DNA from: Hoyosella altamirensis
GTDB taxonomy: Bacteria; Actinomycetota; Actinomycetes; Mycobacteriales; Mycobacteriaceae
Direction of reading: 5' to 3'
Assembly: GCF_014191505.1 (NCBI RefSeq)
Contig: NZ_JACHWS010000002.1
Coordinates: 744,001 to 808,000 of the forward strand
Length of the DNA: 64,000 nt
Part shown: positions 37,961 to 49,796 of the stretch, one piece after another
Numbering within the stretch: the first letter of the stretch is position 1
How the letters are laid out: every line of letters begins with the position of its first letter
The notes under the pieces: model-generated
Database searches by the model: none
What the model was told of the DNA's origin: nothing
The model's input: the letters and a program-made list of their open reading frames with translations, nothing else
Position numbers and translations under genes: made by a program

Positions 37961-38616
37961 ATGACTGAACTGACCCGAAGAAGTTTCCTTCTGGCCGGTG
38001 TCGTGCTCGGCGTCGGAACCCTCGCCGCGTGCACGAGTCCGGAGCCGACGGACCACCTCTACACCGGCACCGACCGCCCCCGCGCCCACCGATACGAACG
38101 GGAACGGTCTGACGCCACAGGGTGACCTGTACGGGGTGGGCATCTACAACACCCAGGAAGTCGCCGACGAACTTGCCTACATCGAGGCCAATATCGAGCC
38201 GCTCACTGGCGGCGACACGAAGCGAGTCCTGATCACCGGGTCGACCGGCGGCATCGGGCAGCTCGCCGCCGCGTACTTCCTCCGCCAGGGGCACGGAGTC
38301 ATCGCGCACGCCCGCAACGAGCAACGTGCCGCTGATGTTCGCCGTGATCTGCCCGGGGCTGGAAGACGTAGTGATCGGCGATCTCCTCGACCTCGACCAG
38401 ACCCGGGCGCTGGCTGAGCAGATCAACGCGCTCGGCGAGTTCGACATCATCATCCACAACGCAGGCGAGTATGGACTCACGGACTCGGAGATCCTGAACG
38501 CGAACTCCCTGTCCCAGTACTGGACGGTGTTCGGAGTCGTGATCCTCGCGGCCATCGGCGGCGGAATCCTCTACGTCCGCCGTCGCACCAGACAGGACGG
38601 AGCCGACGATGCCTGA
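37961..38616 (+). pseudogene. Chimeric wreck: lipoprotein, SDR and membrane tail in three frames
   Basis: Starts MTELTRRSFLLAGVVLGVG with lipobox LAAC. After CTSPEPT one extra base (about 38052) moves the frame to TSTPAPTAPAPTDTNG and on to LYGVGIYNTQEVADELAYIE, then straight into an SDR N-terminus, KRVLITGSTGGIGQLAAAYF. A further extra G in a GGGG run (about 38357) shifts to LEDVVIGDLLDLDQTRALAE...IIHNAG. The end, YWTVFGVVILAAIGGGILYVRRR, is a membrane anchor foreign to an SDR. At least two indels and two fusion points are visible. From 38609 a 40-codon frame (MPDWLDALLRW...) overlaps the end; 38617-38804 otherwise holds nothing recognisable. Confidence 0.7.
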
Positions 38617-38804
38617 CTGGCTCGATGCGCTGCTGCGCTGGCTACAGGCAACGCCGCGCGGTTTCGCCGAGACGACCAGCGAGGGCAAGTGTCGCGCGCG
38701 ACATTCGTTTGTCGGCTGGAGATCCGTGTAGCGGCGGCCGTGTCGTTGACGATAATAAGCCGGAGAGGGCTCCAACTGGCGACCGAGTGATGTGGCCTGA
38801 ACGT

Positions 38805-39698
38805 CTACGAGCTAGTGTTCGTGTTGCTCGTCTCGGATGGTACGGAACCGTATTCGCTCGCGGCCCAACAAGCGAGCAGTTGCATACGCTCCTCCGAGGG
38901 CGTGCCTGGCTCGGGCGTGTAAATCGTGAGGGTCAGACCCCGCTCTGATTCCATCTCCATCCCTTCGTAGGCGAGGGTCATCTCGCCGACGACGGAGTGC
39001 TTGAAGGTCTTGAATCCGGTGCCGTGGTGCCGGACATCGTGAGCGCCCCACAGGCGACGGAACTCTTCGCTGCGAGTGCTGAGTTCGCCGATCAGGTCGT
39101 GCAGTTCCTTGTTGCGCGGGTCGCGGCCGGCCTCGGTACGCAGGATCGACGTGGTGATCTCGGCGAACGAGTCCCAGTCAGGGTAGAACTCGAACGCACG
39201 CTCGTCGAGGAACGTGAAGCGAGCCAGGTTCGGTGCACAACCGGGCATGTCATAGGTGTCGTTGTAGAACGCACGTCCCAGCGTGTTGCAGGCCAACAGA
39301 TCCATGCGTCCGTTCCGCACGAACGCTGGGCCAGCGGTGACTGCTGCGAGCGTCCATTGCAGGCTCTGATGTGGTGTCCAACTCTTCGGGTTGCGTCGTC
39401 GAGGCGGGCGAGCGACCGGGCTCGCGGCATGGGCCAAGCTGAACAGGTGGGCGCGCTCGGCGTCGTCCAAGCGGAGAGCCTTGGCGATACTGTCGAGGAC
39501 TTCCGGAGAGGCCCCGCTGATCCCACCGCGTTCGATCCGCGTGTAGTACTCCACGCTCACGCCCGCGAGCGCTGCGACCTCACTGCGGCGCAGACCCTCG
39601 ACGCGTCGGTTTGTGCCCGCCGGTAGTCCAACCTCATCCGGCGTCACGCGGGCGCGGCGGGTGGTGAGGAAGTCCCGCACTTCGGCTCGGTTGTCCAT
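38805..39698 (-). CDS. XRE-family regulator with MmyB-like ligand-binding domain
   Basis: 297 residues from ATG. N-terminal HTH (about 20-80: LRRSEVAALAGVSVEYYTRIERG) followed by the MmyB-like PAS-related domain (SLQWTLAAVTAGPAFVRNGRMDLLACNTLGRAF..., FDERAFEFYPDW near the middle). Such regulators commonly repress an adjacent short-chain dehydrogenase or reductase gene and respond to small hydrophobic ligands. It is intact and probably controlled the island's dehydrogenases. Confidence 0.92.
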   Translation of the reverse strand: MDNRAEVRDFLTTRRARVTPDEVGLPAGTNRRVEGLRRSEVAALAGVSVEYYTRIERGGISGASPEVLDSIAKALRLDDAERAHLFSLAHAASPVARPPRRRNPKSWTPHQSLQWTLAAVTAGPAFVRNGRMDLLACNTLGRAFYNDTYDMPGCAPNLARFTFLDERAFEFYPDWDSFAEITTSILRTEAGRDPRNKELHDLIGELSTRSEEFRRLWGAHDVRHHGTGFKTFKHSVVGEMTLAYEGMEMESERGLTLTIYTPEPGTPSEERMQLLACWAASEYGSVPSETSNTNTSS

Positions 39699-39732
39699 AC
39701 CTCAACCTTACGACGGAGCCCACCGATCAAGG

Positions 39733-40454
39733 ATGCCCCGACGGTACCCCCATCTCGACTCACGCAAGAAGGCATCCGAACGGCGAAACACCCACGACCA
39801 CTACCTGAAAGGCTCGCTGTTCTGCGGGTCGTGCGGGTCGCGGATGCAGCTGGGCCCGGCCAACCGGCAGGGCGTCCGCTACGCCTACTACGTCTGCTCC
39901 GGCCGCGCATCGAAGCGGAAGAAGTGCACCCGCCGCGCGGTGCAGGTCGAGGCGGCGTTCGATGAGCGCCGTTCTTCGCGCTCGGACGAGCTGGCTGAGC
40001 TGACCGCGAACCGGCAGCGGCTCCAGAACGAGAGCGACAAGATTCTTGCTGCGCACTTCGCCGACGCGATCGACTTGGAGACCCTCAAGCGGCACCAAGA
40101 CCGTATCCGCACCGGCCTGGCCGATATCGACCGCAAGCTCGCCACCGAGCATGACCACCACGAGGGATCACGCAAGCTACTGAGCACCGCGTTCAGCCTC
40201 CTGGTCGACTGCGCGAACCTCTACGCCCGCACGAACCTCTACGCCCGCACGAACCTCTACGCCCGCACGAACCTCTACGCCCGCACGAACGACCAGGCAA
40301 GCGGTTGGCCAACCAAGCACTGACCAACGGCATCGACATCAGCGAAGACGAAAGGGCGACGATCCGACTCACTGAGCCGTTCGCCGCCCTCGTACCCGAA
40401 CCAACATCTTCCGATGTCAGCGGTTCTAGTACGTTCGATCTGGGTGGAGCCTAG
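39733..40454 (+). pseudogene. C-terminal remnant of a large serine recombinase
   Basis: The resolvase catalytic domain is absent. What remains is THDHYLKGSLFCGSCGSRMQ with the recombinase zinc ribbon (CGSCG...YYVCSGRASKRKKC), a coiled coil (DELAELTANRQRLQNESDKI) and the C-terminal region. After DCANLYART the sequence repeats four times (18-bp unit), then one lost G in a GGG run (about 40297) breaks the frame; the next frame resumes GKRLANQALTNGIDISEDERATIR and continues to 40454, into the 3' end of tRNA-Ala. Left end about 39733 is approximate. Truncated, frameshifted and certainly inactive. Confidence 0.85.
40216..40287 (+). repeat. Four perfect tandem copies of an 18-bp unit
   Basis: AACCTCTACGCCCGCACG repeated at 40216, 40234, 40252 and 40270, encoding NLYART four times in frame. 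Normal recombinases have a single copy here, so this is a recent slippage expansion in a dead gene. Confidence 0.95.
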
Positions 40455-40517
40455 GGGAATCGAACCCCTAACCCCCGCCTTGCAAAGGCGGTGCTCTACC
40501 AATTGAGCTAAGGCCCC
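40445..40517 (-). tRNA. tRNA-Ala (anticodon TGC)
   Basis: 73 nt. Acceptor GGGGCCT with AGGCTCC (one G-U pair), D arm TAGCTCAATTGGTAGAGC, anticodon loop TTTGCAA, T arm GGGTTCGATTCCC. CCA is not encoded. It lies in the gyrA-tRNA-Ile-tRNA-Ala order typical of the phylum and forms the right edge of the island. Confidence 0.96.
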
Positions 40518-40522
40518 TCGTA

Positions 40523-40666
40523 CTAGCTCCCAGCAGTCCCCTCGAAGGGCAGGGTGTGCCAGGTTTCGGCCGCGTACTCACCCTCACGGGATTTGATGAG
40601 TTTAATGACACCAAGTCCCACAGCGATTCCGATTCCAGCCGCGGTAAGGATCTTGATAATTCGCAT
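40523..40666 (-). CDS. 47-residue single-span membrane protein between two tRNA genes
   Basis: ATG at 40666 gives MRIIKILTAAGIGIAVGLG, a hydrophobic span, then VIKLIKSREGEYAAETWHTLPFEGTAGS and a stop at 40523. Small membrane proteins (DLW-39 type) sit at this place beside tRNA-Ala/gyrA in Mycobacteriales; the final acidic/aromatic part here is similar in layout but not clearly the same motif. The ribosome site is weak. Function unknown. Confidence 0.6.
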   Translation of the reverse strand: MRIIKILTAAGIGIAVGLGVIKLIKSREGEYAAETWHTLPFEGTAGS

Positions 40667-40685
40667 ATCGAGAACCTTACCGGAG

Positions 40686-40759
40686 TGGGCCTAGGAGGAC
40701 TTGAACCTCCGACCTCTTCCTTATCAGGGAAGCGCTCTAACCGCCTGAGCTATAGGCCC
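40686..40759 (-). tRNA. tRNA-Ile (anticodon GAT)
   Basis: 74 nt. Acceptor GGGCCTA with TAGGCCC, D arm TAGCTCAGGCGGTTAGAGC, anticodon loop CTGATAA giving GAT, T arm GGAGGTTCAAGTCCTCC. CCA not encoded. Confidence 0.97.
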
Positions 40760-40846
40760 GTGAACCGAGAAGCGAGACTACCCTACTGCGGACCAAAGTA
40801 CCAAAACCGCAGTTCACGTCTCGCTTCACGGAAAGTGTGCTGACCC

Positions 40847-41359
40847 CTAGTCACGGTCAGCGAGCGTGACTTCGATCCCTCCGACGAGGTCCGATGCCAA
40901 GTTGTAGATGAATGATGCAAGGGTCAGCAGGGCGGTGAAAAGAATCATATTGATGAAGCCAATTGCCGCTGTCCAGCCAAAGATCTGGCCGGCGCTGATT
41001 ATCTCTCCCGCAGCCCCTTCATCCACGATCTCCAGGAAGGCACTGTTGAGCCGGTCCCACACATTCATGAACTCGAGGACCAGGTACAGCGTCCCCACGG
41101 CGATCATCCACACAAGGAAAAGCGCCGCGGAAATGATTGCGGAGATTTTCAGTGCCGACCAAGGATCGATTTCGCGGATCTGAACGGCCGCTCTCAGTCC
41201 CGCCTGGGTAGGTTTCGCCGTGACAGTCACAGGCGGTCGGCGTCGAGGAGGAGCCGCAGCGGACGACTTGCCCTTGTCCGCTGCGGACGTCGTTTGTGCG
41301 GCACCTTTTGAACTGGCGCTTTCAGTGGTGCTGTCGGTCGTATTGTCTGAGGCTGCCAC
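40847..41359 (-). CDS. DUF3566 membrane protein
   Basis: 170 residues from GTG directly after the gyrA TAA stop. A low-complexity Ser/Thr/Ala N-terminus (about 1-50) precedes the DUF3566 domain with VQIREIDPWSALKISAIISA, two membrane helices (about 68-93 and 128-155) and EVTLADRD at the end. The family is found immediately after gyrA across Actinobacteria; its role is unknown, possibly at the membrane-origin interface (speculation). Confidence 0.92.
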   Translation of the reverse strand: MAASDNTTDSTTESASSKGAAQTTSAADKGKSSAAAPPRRRPPVTVTAKPTQAGLRAAVQIREIDPWSALKISAIISAALFLVWMIAVGTLYLVLEFMNVWDRLNSAFLEIVDEGAAGEIISAGQIFGWTAAIGFINMILFTALLTLASFIYNLASDLVGGIEVTLADRD

Positions 41360-43858
41360 TTAGGACTCCTCTGGTGCGTCGGGTTCTTCGGGCTCATCCG
41401 CATTACGAGCGATGGCGAGAAGATTGTCACCCTCGCCCAGGTTCATCAAACGCACACCCTTGGTTTGGCGGCCAGCCTTGCGAACCTGGCTGGCGGCTGT
41501 GCGGATGATGCCACCACCGGAGGTTATCGCATAGAGCTCATCCTTCATGTCAACGATAATCGCACCCACCAACGTGCCACGACGTGCGTCAAACTGGATC
41601 GTCAGCACGCCCTTGCCGCCGCGGTTCTGGACTGGGTATTCGTCGAGCGGAGTTCGCTTCGCGTACCCGCCGGATGTGGCGACGAGGAGGAACATGGTTT
41701 CTTGCACGACGTTCAGTGACAGCAGCTCGTCATCAGTGTTGAACCGCATGCCCTGCACGCCCGATGTTGCCCGGCCCATCGGGCGTAACGCCTCGTCTGT
41801 CGCCGCGAACCTGATCGCTTGTCCCTTACCCGAAACAAGAATCAGATCATCATCCGAGGAGCAGAGGACCGCACCGACCAGCTCGTCATTCTCACGCAGG
41901 TTGATCGCGACGATTCCGCCGCTGCGATTGGAATCGAAGTCCTCGAGACGAGATTTCTTCACCAATCCGTTCCGGGTCGCGAGTACAAGGTATGGCGCAT
42001 CCTGGTAGCCCTTGATCGCAATGATCTGGGCGATTTTCTCGCCAGGCTGGAAAGCCAGCAGGTTCGCGACATGCTGGCCGCGCGCGGTACGGCTCATCTC
42101 CGGCAGCTCGTACGCCTTGACACGGTAGACCCGGCCCTTCGTTGTGAAGAACAGAATCCAATCGTGGGTCGAGGTCACGAAGAAATGCCGCACCATGTCG
42201 TCCTGCTTCAGGCCGGCACCTTGCACCCCCTTACCACCCCGACGCTGAGCCCGGTAAAGGTCAGTCTTCGTACGTTTTGCGTAGCCCGTTTCAGTGATGG
42301 TCACCACAACGTCTTCGCGAGCGATCAGGTCCTCATCAGCGACGTCACCCTCGCCCTGGATGATTCTCGTACGGCGCTCGTCGCCATACTTTTCGACGAT
42401 CTCGGAGAGCTCATCATGGACAATCTGCCGCTGTCGCTCAGGCCGCGCCAGAATGTCTTTGAGGTCCTCGATCTCCCGCTCGATCTCGGCGAGCTCATCG
42501 ACGATCTTCTGCCGCTCAAGCGCAGCGAGACGCCGGAGCTGCATAGCAAGAATTGCGTCTGCCTGAATCTCATCGACATCTAGTAGCTCCATCAGCCCGG
42601 TGCGGGCGATGTCTACCGTCTGTGAACGACGGATCAGAGCGATGACCTCATCCAGAGCATCGAGAGCTTTGACGAGACCGCGCAAGATGTGAGCGCGTTC
42701 CTCGGCTTGCTTGAGCCGGAATTTAGTACGGCGGATAATCACATCGAGCTGATGGGCGACATACAGGCGGATCATCTGATCAAGCCGCAGCGTACGCGGC
42801 ACACCATCGACGATCGAAAGCATATTCACGCCGAAGCTGTTCTGCAGCTGTGTGTGCTTATAAAGGTTGTTCAGCACGACCTTGGCAACCGCGTCACGCT
42901 TCACCGTCACCACGATGCGCATACCGATACGATCCGACGACTCATCCTGAATCTCGGAGATCCCGGTCAGTTTCTGGTCGCGTACCTGCTCCGCGATCGA
43001 CGTGATCAAGTTATCAGGGTTCACCTGATAGGGGAGTTCTTTGATGACGATCTGGGTGCGCCCGCGGTTATCTTCTTCGATCTCCGTGACACCCCGCATA
43101 CGGATCGAGCCACGCCCGGTGGAGTAGGCCTCCGAGATGCCATCTGAACCCACGATCAGGCCGGATGTCGGGAAGTCCGGGCCCTTGATGCGCTCGCACA
43201 TTGCGATGAGGGTCGTTTCCTCATCGGCCTCGTAGTTCTCGAGGCACCAGAAGATCGCGGCAGCGACCTCACGCAGGTTATGAGGAGGGATATTCGTCGC
43301 CATACCGACGGCGATGCCGCCGGAACCGTTGATGAGCAGGTTTGGAATACGGCTGGGCAGGACCGTTGGTTCCTGCGTTTTACCGTCATAGTTCGGCGCG
43401 AAGTCGACCGTGTCTTCCCGGATGTCACGCAGCATCTCCATGGCAAGCGGAGTCAGGCGCGCCTCGGTGTACCTCATCGCGGCTGGTGGATCGTTGCCGG
43501 GTGACCCGAAGTTACCCTGGCCGTCAATCAGCGGATACCGCATCGACCAGGGCTGAGCGAGACGCACCATGGTGTCGTAAATCGACGTATCGCCGTGGGG
43601 GTGGTAGTTACCCATCACCTCACCAACGACGCGCGACGACTTCACATAGCCGCGGTCTGGCCGGAACCCTGCATCGAACATCGCGTAGAGAACACGGCGA
43701 TGAACCGGCTTCAAGCCGTCGCGGACCTCGGGAAGTGCCCGACCTACGATCACGCTCATCGCGTAGTCGATGTAGCTACGCTGCATCTCCTGCTGAATGT
43801 CAACAGGTTCGATGCGGTCGCCGGGAGTCTCCTCCGGCGGCAACGTGGTGTCGGTCAT
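41360..43858 (-). CDS. gyrA: DNA gyrase subunit A
   Basis: 832 residues from ATG 43858 with AGGAG upstream; a GTG-type extension to 43906 is not conserved. Winged-helix breakage-reunion domain with the fluoroquinolone region [19 protein letters not shown] and catalytic Tyr near residue 129 ([10 protein letters not shown]). C-terminal beta-pinwheel with six blade repeats and the GyrA box QRGGKGV. Introduces negative supercoils together with GyrB. No intein is present. Position 90-equivalent in the QRDR reads Ser-Ile-Tyr-Asp-Thr (wild-type-looking). Confidence 0.98.
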   Translation of the reverse strand: MTDTTLPPEETPGDRIEPVDIQQEMQRSYIDYAMSVIVGRALPEVRDGLKPVHRRVLYAMFDAGFRPDRGYVKSSRVVGEVMGNYHPHGDTSIYDTMVRLAQPWSMRYPLIDGQGNFGSPGNDPPAAMRYTEARLTPLAMEMLRDIREDTVDFAPNYDGKTQEPTVLPSRIPNLLINGSGGIAVGMATNIPPHNLREVAAAIFWCLENYEADEETTLIAMCERIKGPDFPTSGLIVGSDGISEAYSTGRGSIRMRGVTEIEEDNRGRTQIVIKELPYQVNPDNLITSIAEQVRDQKLTGISEIQDESSDRIGMRIVVTVKRDAVAKVVLNNLYKHTQLQNSFGVNMLSIVDGVPRTLRLDQMIRLYVAHQLDVIIRRTKFRLKQAEERAHILRGLVKALDALDEVIALIRRSQTVDIARTGLMELLDVDEIQADAILAMQLRRLAALERQKIVDELAEIEREIEDLKDILARPERQRQIVHDELSEIVEKYGDERRTRIIQGEGDVADEDLIAREDVVVTITETGYAKRTKTDLYRAQRRGGKGVQGAGLKQDDMVRHFFVTSTHDWILFFTTKGRVYRVKAYELPEMSRTARGQHVANLLAFQPGEKIAQIIAIKGYQDAPYLVLATRNGLVKKSRLEDFDSNRSGGIVAINLRENDELVGAVLCSSDDDLILVSGKGQAIRFAATDEALRPMGRATSGVQGMRFNTDDELLSLNVVQETMFLLVATSGGYAKRTPLDEYPVQNRGGKGVLTIQFDARRGTLVGAIIVDMKDELYAITSGGGIIRTAASQVRKAGRQTKGVRLMNLGEGDNLLAIARNADEPEEPDAPEES

Positions 43859-44004
43859 GTGCTCCTTCTTCTCTTCTTCGCCCCAGGCCTCGAACCCGGT
43901 ACCCAACTGAAGACCCTATGCACTGAGTTCAGCCTATCCGCGCAGGTCAAATCATTGGGCAAGTGACTCGCCACTGAACTTGTGATCGTCCCATTCTTTC
44001 GACG

Positions 44005-46062
<2,058 letters not shown>

Positions 46063-46206
46063 CTACTGAATCAGTACCGCCCCGTTAACGGGCCGGGAGT
46101 GGCGGATGATCAATTCGCTATCTTAGTCGCTCGCCGCCCCACACTCTCGGTCCTGTGCTGATACGGCGTGCTGTGCGTCGATACGGTGCCGATTTCGTAG
46201 CCCACG

Positions 46207-46764
46207 CTACCCATAGGTATCGCGCGGACCGCGTCCTCGGACATGGAGCTCGCCCTTTCGCCAGCTAGGTGCAGCCGGCCCGAGAATTCGGAGCTTGGTG
46301 ACAACACCGTGTCCCACCGCGGCGGCGATCCGCGCGATGATTTGTGACTGCATGTACCGCAGCTGGGTTGCCCACGCTGTTGATTCTGCCTGCACTGTCA
46401 AAATACCGTGTTCGAGCGAGCGGGGTTCAGCATGGCAGGCAATATCAGATCCGACGACCGTCTCCCATCGGCCTAGGACCGCGCCGGCCGCAACCTTGTC
46501 TGTCCAGCCACGGCGTTTCGCGATGCTCCCAGCTAGTTGTCCCAGTAGCTGGGGATCTCGATCATCGGGTCGCGCACCTGACCAGCTTCGCCGGAGCGAC
46601 CTGCCCTTGGTGCCACGCTGTCCGTGCGAAGACGCCTGCCTATTGGTCACGGACGCACCCGTACCCGCGCGTGACCGCGCGTCGTCTAGAACCTTCCGCA
46701 CAAGGTCAATGCCTCGCAGAGGAGCCTCAGCACTATTACCTTGAGCGGACTCAGACTCGCTCAC
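46207..46764 (-). CDS. dciA: DciA family helicase loader (DUF721)
   Basis: 185 residues. A basic, disordered N-terminal half ([21 protein letters not shown]) and a C-terminal DUF721 domain with [30 protein letters not shown] and [18 protein letters not shown]. DciA loads the replicative helicase DnaB in bacteria without DnaC, consistent with the position recF-dciA-gyrB (Rv0004). The start overlaps the recF end by 14 nt. Confidence 0.93.
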   Translation of the reverse strand: MSESESAQGNSAEAPLRGIDLVRKVLDDARSRAGTGASVTNRQASSHGQRGTKGRSLRRSWSGARPDDRDPQLLGQLAGSIAKRRGWTDKVAAGAVLGRWETVVGSDIACHAEPRSLEHGILTVQAESTAWATQLRYMQSQIIARIAAAVGHGVVTKLRILGPAAPSWRKGELHVRGRGPRDTYG

Positions 46765-47944
46765 TACGGCTCCAATCTGAGACTCGTGAAACTCGACGCC
46801 TCACGTTATCTGCAACCTCTGACATTTCTGCGTGAACAGCGCGCACCCGAGCATCAAGTGTCACCGGAACGTCATCTTCAACGGCAGCTGTGATCAGCAC
46901 CTGCTCAGCCGTCGCAGCGTGTCGGGCAAGAGCATCACGGCGTTTGCGATCTAGCTCGGCGAATACATCGTCGAGGAGCAGAACCGGGTCCGTGCCATCA
47001 GACCGGAGGAGAGCGAAGGAGCCCAGCCTGAGTGAGAGTGCAAACGACCAGCTTTCCCCGTGGCTCGCATACCCTTTCGCTGGCTGATCACCCAACTGGA
47101 GTTCGAGATCGTCACGATGCGGTCCGACTAAACAAACACCTCTGTCAAGTTCGCGCTCCCGATTACTGCGCAGCGCCTCCAGAAAAATCTCCTCGAGCGC
47201 GGCTTTGTCATTTACGGCCTCCGCCAGCAGCTCCGCATTGAGGCTCGTTCTGTATGTGATGGTTGCCGGCCGAGAGCCCGGAGCGATTTGCGCGTATGAG
47301 TCCGCAACGTATGGCCGGAGTTCTTCGACAAGGCCTAATCGGGCGCCCAGAAGCTCCGAACCTGTGTGGGCAAGGTGACCGTCCCACACCTCAAGGGTGG
47401 CAAGCGCACCTGGATCGGGCTGGCGGTGACGATTTCCGCCAAGACTTTTAAGCAGAGCAGTCCGCTGACGAAGAATCCGGTCGTAGTCCGACCGGGTTGC
47501 CGCGAGCTGTGGCCGACGTGAAACTAGCAGGTCATCGAGGAAGCGCCGGCGTTCCCCGGGATCCCCCTTCACGAGACTCAGGTCCTCCGGTGCGAAAAGA
47601 ACAGAACGGACAACCCCCAGTATGTCGCGTGGCCGGCGAGTGGGCGACTGGTTGAGACGTGCCTTGTTAGCTTTGCCGGAATGAAGTTCTAGATCCACTC
47701 GCAGTTCGCGACCTGCATTGACCGCGATACCGGTGATGCGCGCGGCCTCTGATCCTTCTTGCACTAGCGGCTGATCAGTTGCGACTCGATGCGAGCTCAG
47801 AGTCGCGAGGTAGTTCACTGCTTCCAGCAGATTTGTCTTGCCGTGTCCGTTGGGCCCGAGGAACACAGTGCATCCCGCTGCGAGGTCGATTTCGACGTCG
47901 TACCACGAGCGGAATGTGTGCAGTGCGAGATGACGAACGAACAA
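46751..47944 (-). CDS. recF: DNA replication and repair protein RecF
   Basis: 397 residues from TTG, 7 nt after the dnaN stop. ABC/SMC-like ATPase: Walker [17 protein letters not shown], an [21 protein letters not shown] region, signature-like segment [15 protein letters not shown] and Walker [18 protein letters not shown]. It loads RecA at single-strand gaps together with RecO and RecR. Alternative starts a few codons downstream lack a better ribosome site. Confidence 0.95.
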   Translation of the reverse strand: MFVRHLALHTFRSWYDVEIDLAAGCTVFLGPNGHGKTNLLEAVNYLATLSSHRVATDQPLVQEGSEAARITGIAVNAGRELRVDLELHSGKANKARLNQSPTRRPRDILGVVRSVLFAPEDLSLVKGDPGERRRFLDDLLVSRRPQLAATRSDYDRILRQRTALLKSLGGNRHRQPDPGALATLEVWDGHLAHTGSELLGARLGLVEELRPYVADSYAQIAPGSRPATITYRTSLNAELLAEAVNDKAALEEIFLEALRSNRERELDRGVCLVGPHRDDLELQLGDQPAKGYASHGESWSFALSLRLGSFALLRSDGTDPVLLLDDVFAELDRKRRDALARHAATAEQVLITAAVEDDVPVTLDARVRAVHAEMSEVADNVRRRVSRVSDWSRSERV

Positions 47945-47951
47945 CAGCCAA

Positions 47952-49139
47952 TCACCCTGGCAGACGAACGGGCATCAACAGGTATGTGTACTGGCTGTCA
48001 ATCGCCGGGTACGATCCGTCGGCCTCAGTGGGCACCTCGAAATCTCCTGACGCCGGCTGCAGAACCGCGGGCCGGCTCGGAAGCGTAAAGCCGAGTACGA
48101 CCTTTTCGGTATGCAATGCGTTGAGGCCATCGAGCAGATATGTCGGGTTGAAAGCGATCACCAGGGGAGTACCCGCGAACTCCACGGGGAGCGATTCTTC
48201 AGCCTTACCAGCATCATCTCCGCCGGCCGACAGCTGCAGCCCGTCCTCAGAGAAATCCATCCGAACTTGCGCGCCACGTTCTGCAAGGAGCGCTACGCGC
48301 TTGATCGCGTCCACCAGCGGCGCGATCTCAACAACAGCGAGAGCGGTATGAGACGTTGGCAGCAATTGCCTGAATTTGGGGAATTCGGCGTCGAGCAGCC
48401 GAGACGTTGTGCGCCGGCCCGAACCCAAGACACCGATCAGTCCGTCTGACGCGAGCGAGGCGCCGGTCCCAAGGGCGAGCTTTACCGTGGCATTTCCGGC
48501 CCCGCCAAGGGTTTTGCCCGCTTCAGACAATGTCTTCGCAGGTACCAGCACCGATGTCTCGGTACCTGAGGTTTCAGGAGTCCACTCGATAGTGCGAACT
48601 GCGAGGCGGAAACGATCAGTGGCAGCGAGGACTACCGTGTCTCCCGAGATTTCGAGCCGGATTCCAGTGAGCATGGGGAGGGTGTCGTCTTTACCCGCGG
48701 CAACTGCAACCTGGGCTATGGACTCGGTGAAAACATCTGCAGGGAGTGAGCCCGTTATTTCTGGAACTGTCGGTAGCTGGGGATAGTCCTCAACAGGCAT
48801 CGTCGGCAGGCTAAATTTGGCGTTGCCGCAGATGATGTGCACGCGCGCCCCATCGACATCGACGTCGACCGGACGGGCCGGCAGTGCCTTTGTGATGTCA
48901 GCGAGAAGCCGGCCCGAGACCAGCGCACGGCCAACACCAGCGATTTCAGCCGGCACGGTTATTTGCGCTGAGGTCTCGTAGTCGAAACCGGAGATCGTCA
49001 GGCCCGATTCAGTTGCGTCGAGTAAAACACCGCCGAGGACAGGAACAGCCGGCCTACTGGGAAGATTTCGTGCTACCCAGCTGACTCCGTCAGCAAAATC
49101 GTCGCGGGCAACGCGAAACTTCAGGTTCGCAAGCTCCAT
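47952..49139 (-). CDS. dnaN: DNA polymerase III sliding clamp (beta subunit)
   Basis: 395 residues from ATG 49139 ([30 protein letters not shown]); the frame stays open further upstream but this N-terminus is the conserved one. Three clamp domains follow, with [42 protein letters not shown] and the end [12 protein letters not shown]. The ring-shaped clamp holds polymerase on DNA. It lies across oriC from dnaA. Confidence 0.97.
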   Translation of the reverse strand: MELANLKFRVARDDFADGVSWVARNLPSRPAVPVLGGVLLDATESGLTISGFDYETSAQITVPAEIAGVGRALVSGRLLADITKALPARPVDVDVDGARVHIICGNAKFSLPTMPVEDYPQLPTVPEITGSLPADVFTESIAQVAVAAGKDDTLPMLTGIRLEISGDTVVLAATDRFRLAVRTIEWTPETSGTETSVLVPAKTLSEAGKTLGGAGNATVKLALGTGASLASDGLIGVLGSGRRTTSRLLDAEFPKFRQLLPTSHTALAVVEIAPLVDAIKRVALLAERGAQVRMDFSEDGLQLSAGGDDAGKAEESLPVEFAGTPLVIAFNPTYLLDGLNALHTEKVVLGFTLPSRPAVLQPASGDFEVPTEADGSYPAIDSQYTYLLMPVRLPG

Positions 49140-49796
49140 GGGCTCGACGTGTCCTCTCACCGCTCCAGAAGGGCCACAAGATAGTGGTGCCGGGTCGCTA
49201 CCGCTCCACAACAGTAGAGCATCGGATCCCCACTGTAACCCGTTCGATGGGCCTTGTCTGAGGTCGGTGACTGCGGTGCCGGCGAGGAAGGCTCGGCCGG
49301 TGTGAGCCGGCTGACGAGTCGTCCACAACACCTGCTTTTTGTCTTTCTCCTTTAAAGAGATCTCAGTAGTAGTAATAGGTGTTGTGGATCCTGTGGATAC
49401 TCCAGCAAGCGTGCTGCTAATGGCGGGTTGCTTGCTGGGGACTAACACGTTGATGAACGGTGGATAACTGGCACTTGGTTGTGCACAGTTCTCGCGCCTG
49501 GGGACAGAACGCCGGCTTACCCACAGCAATCCACAGTTGTACACAGCTCTATCCACAGGCCGATGTTGTCGAAGAATCAATAAAAATTAGTACTTTGGTA
49601 CCAGAACTTGTCGGCGTGTCGTGTAGGTGTGTCGTGCTCAGGGGCAACTTCTCGCCGCAACTAGGCACTGCGTTCTCTCAGAATAATGAGGAATGGGGGC
49701 AGTGCTGTCATCCAAGAATGTGGGCATTTCCCCAGTTAATCCACAGAGGCGTCCGCCGGCAAACGACAGGATTGCGACGATCGTGAAGGTGGAATT
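49140..49796. other. Chromosomal replication origin (oriC)
   Basis: 657 nt without a gene, between dnaA and dnaN. DnaA-box-like 9-mers seen: TCGTCCACA 49319, TGTGGATCC 49383, TGTGGATAC 49392, GGTGGATAA 49459, TTGTGCACA 49479, then TTACCCACA 49517, CAATCCACA 49527, TTGTACACA 49537 and CTATCCACA 49549 in a row about 10 bp apart, and TAATCCACA 49737. An AT-rich stretch (about 49572-49600, with AATAAAAATTAGTACT) right beside the tandem boxes is the likely unwinding element. Position and content match mycobacterial origins. Confidence 0.93.

Noticed and set aside
38609-38731. A small gene MPDWLDALLRW...
   Set aside because: Forty codons in the wrecked part of the island, overlapping a pseudogene end, with no ribosome site of its own; probably another fragment.
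40190-40290. Possible CRISPR array at the 18-bp repeats
   Set aside because: Units are directly adjacent with no spacers and lie inside a recombinase reading frame; this is a coding tandem repeat.
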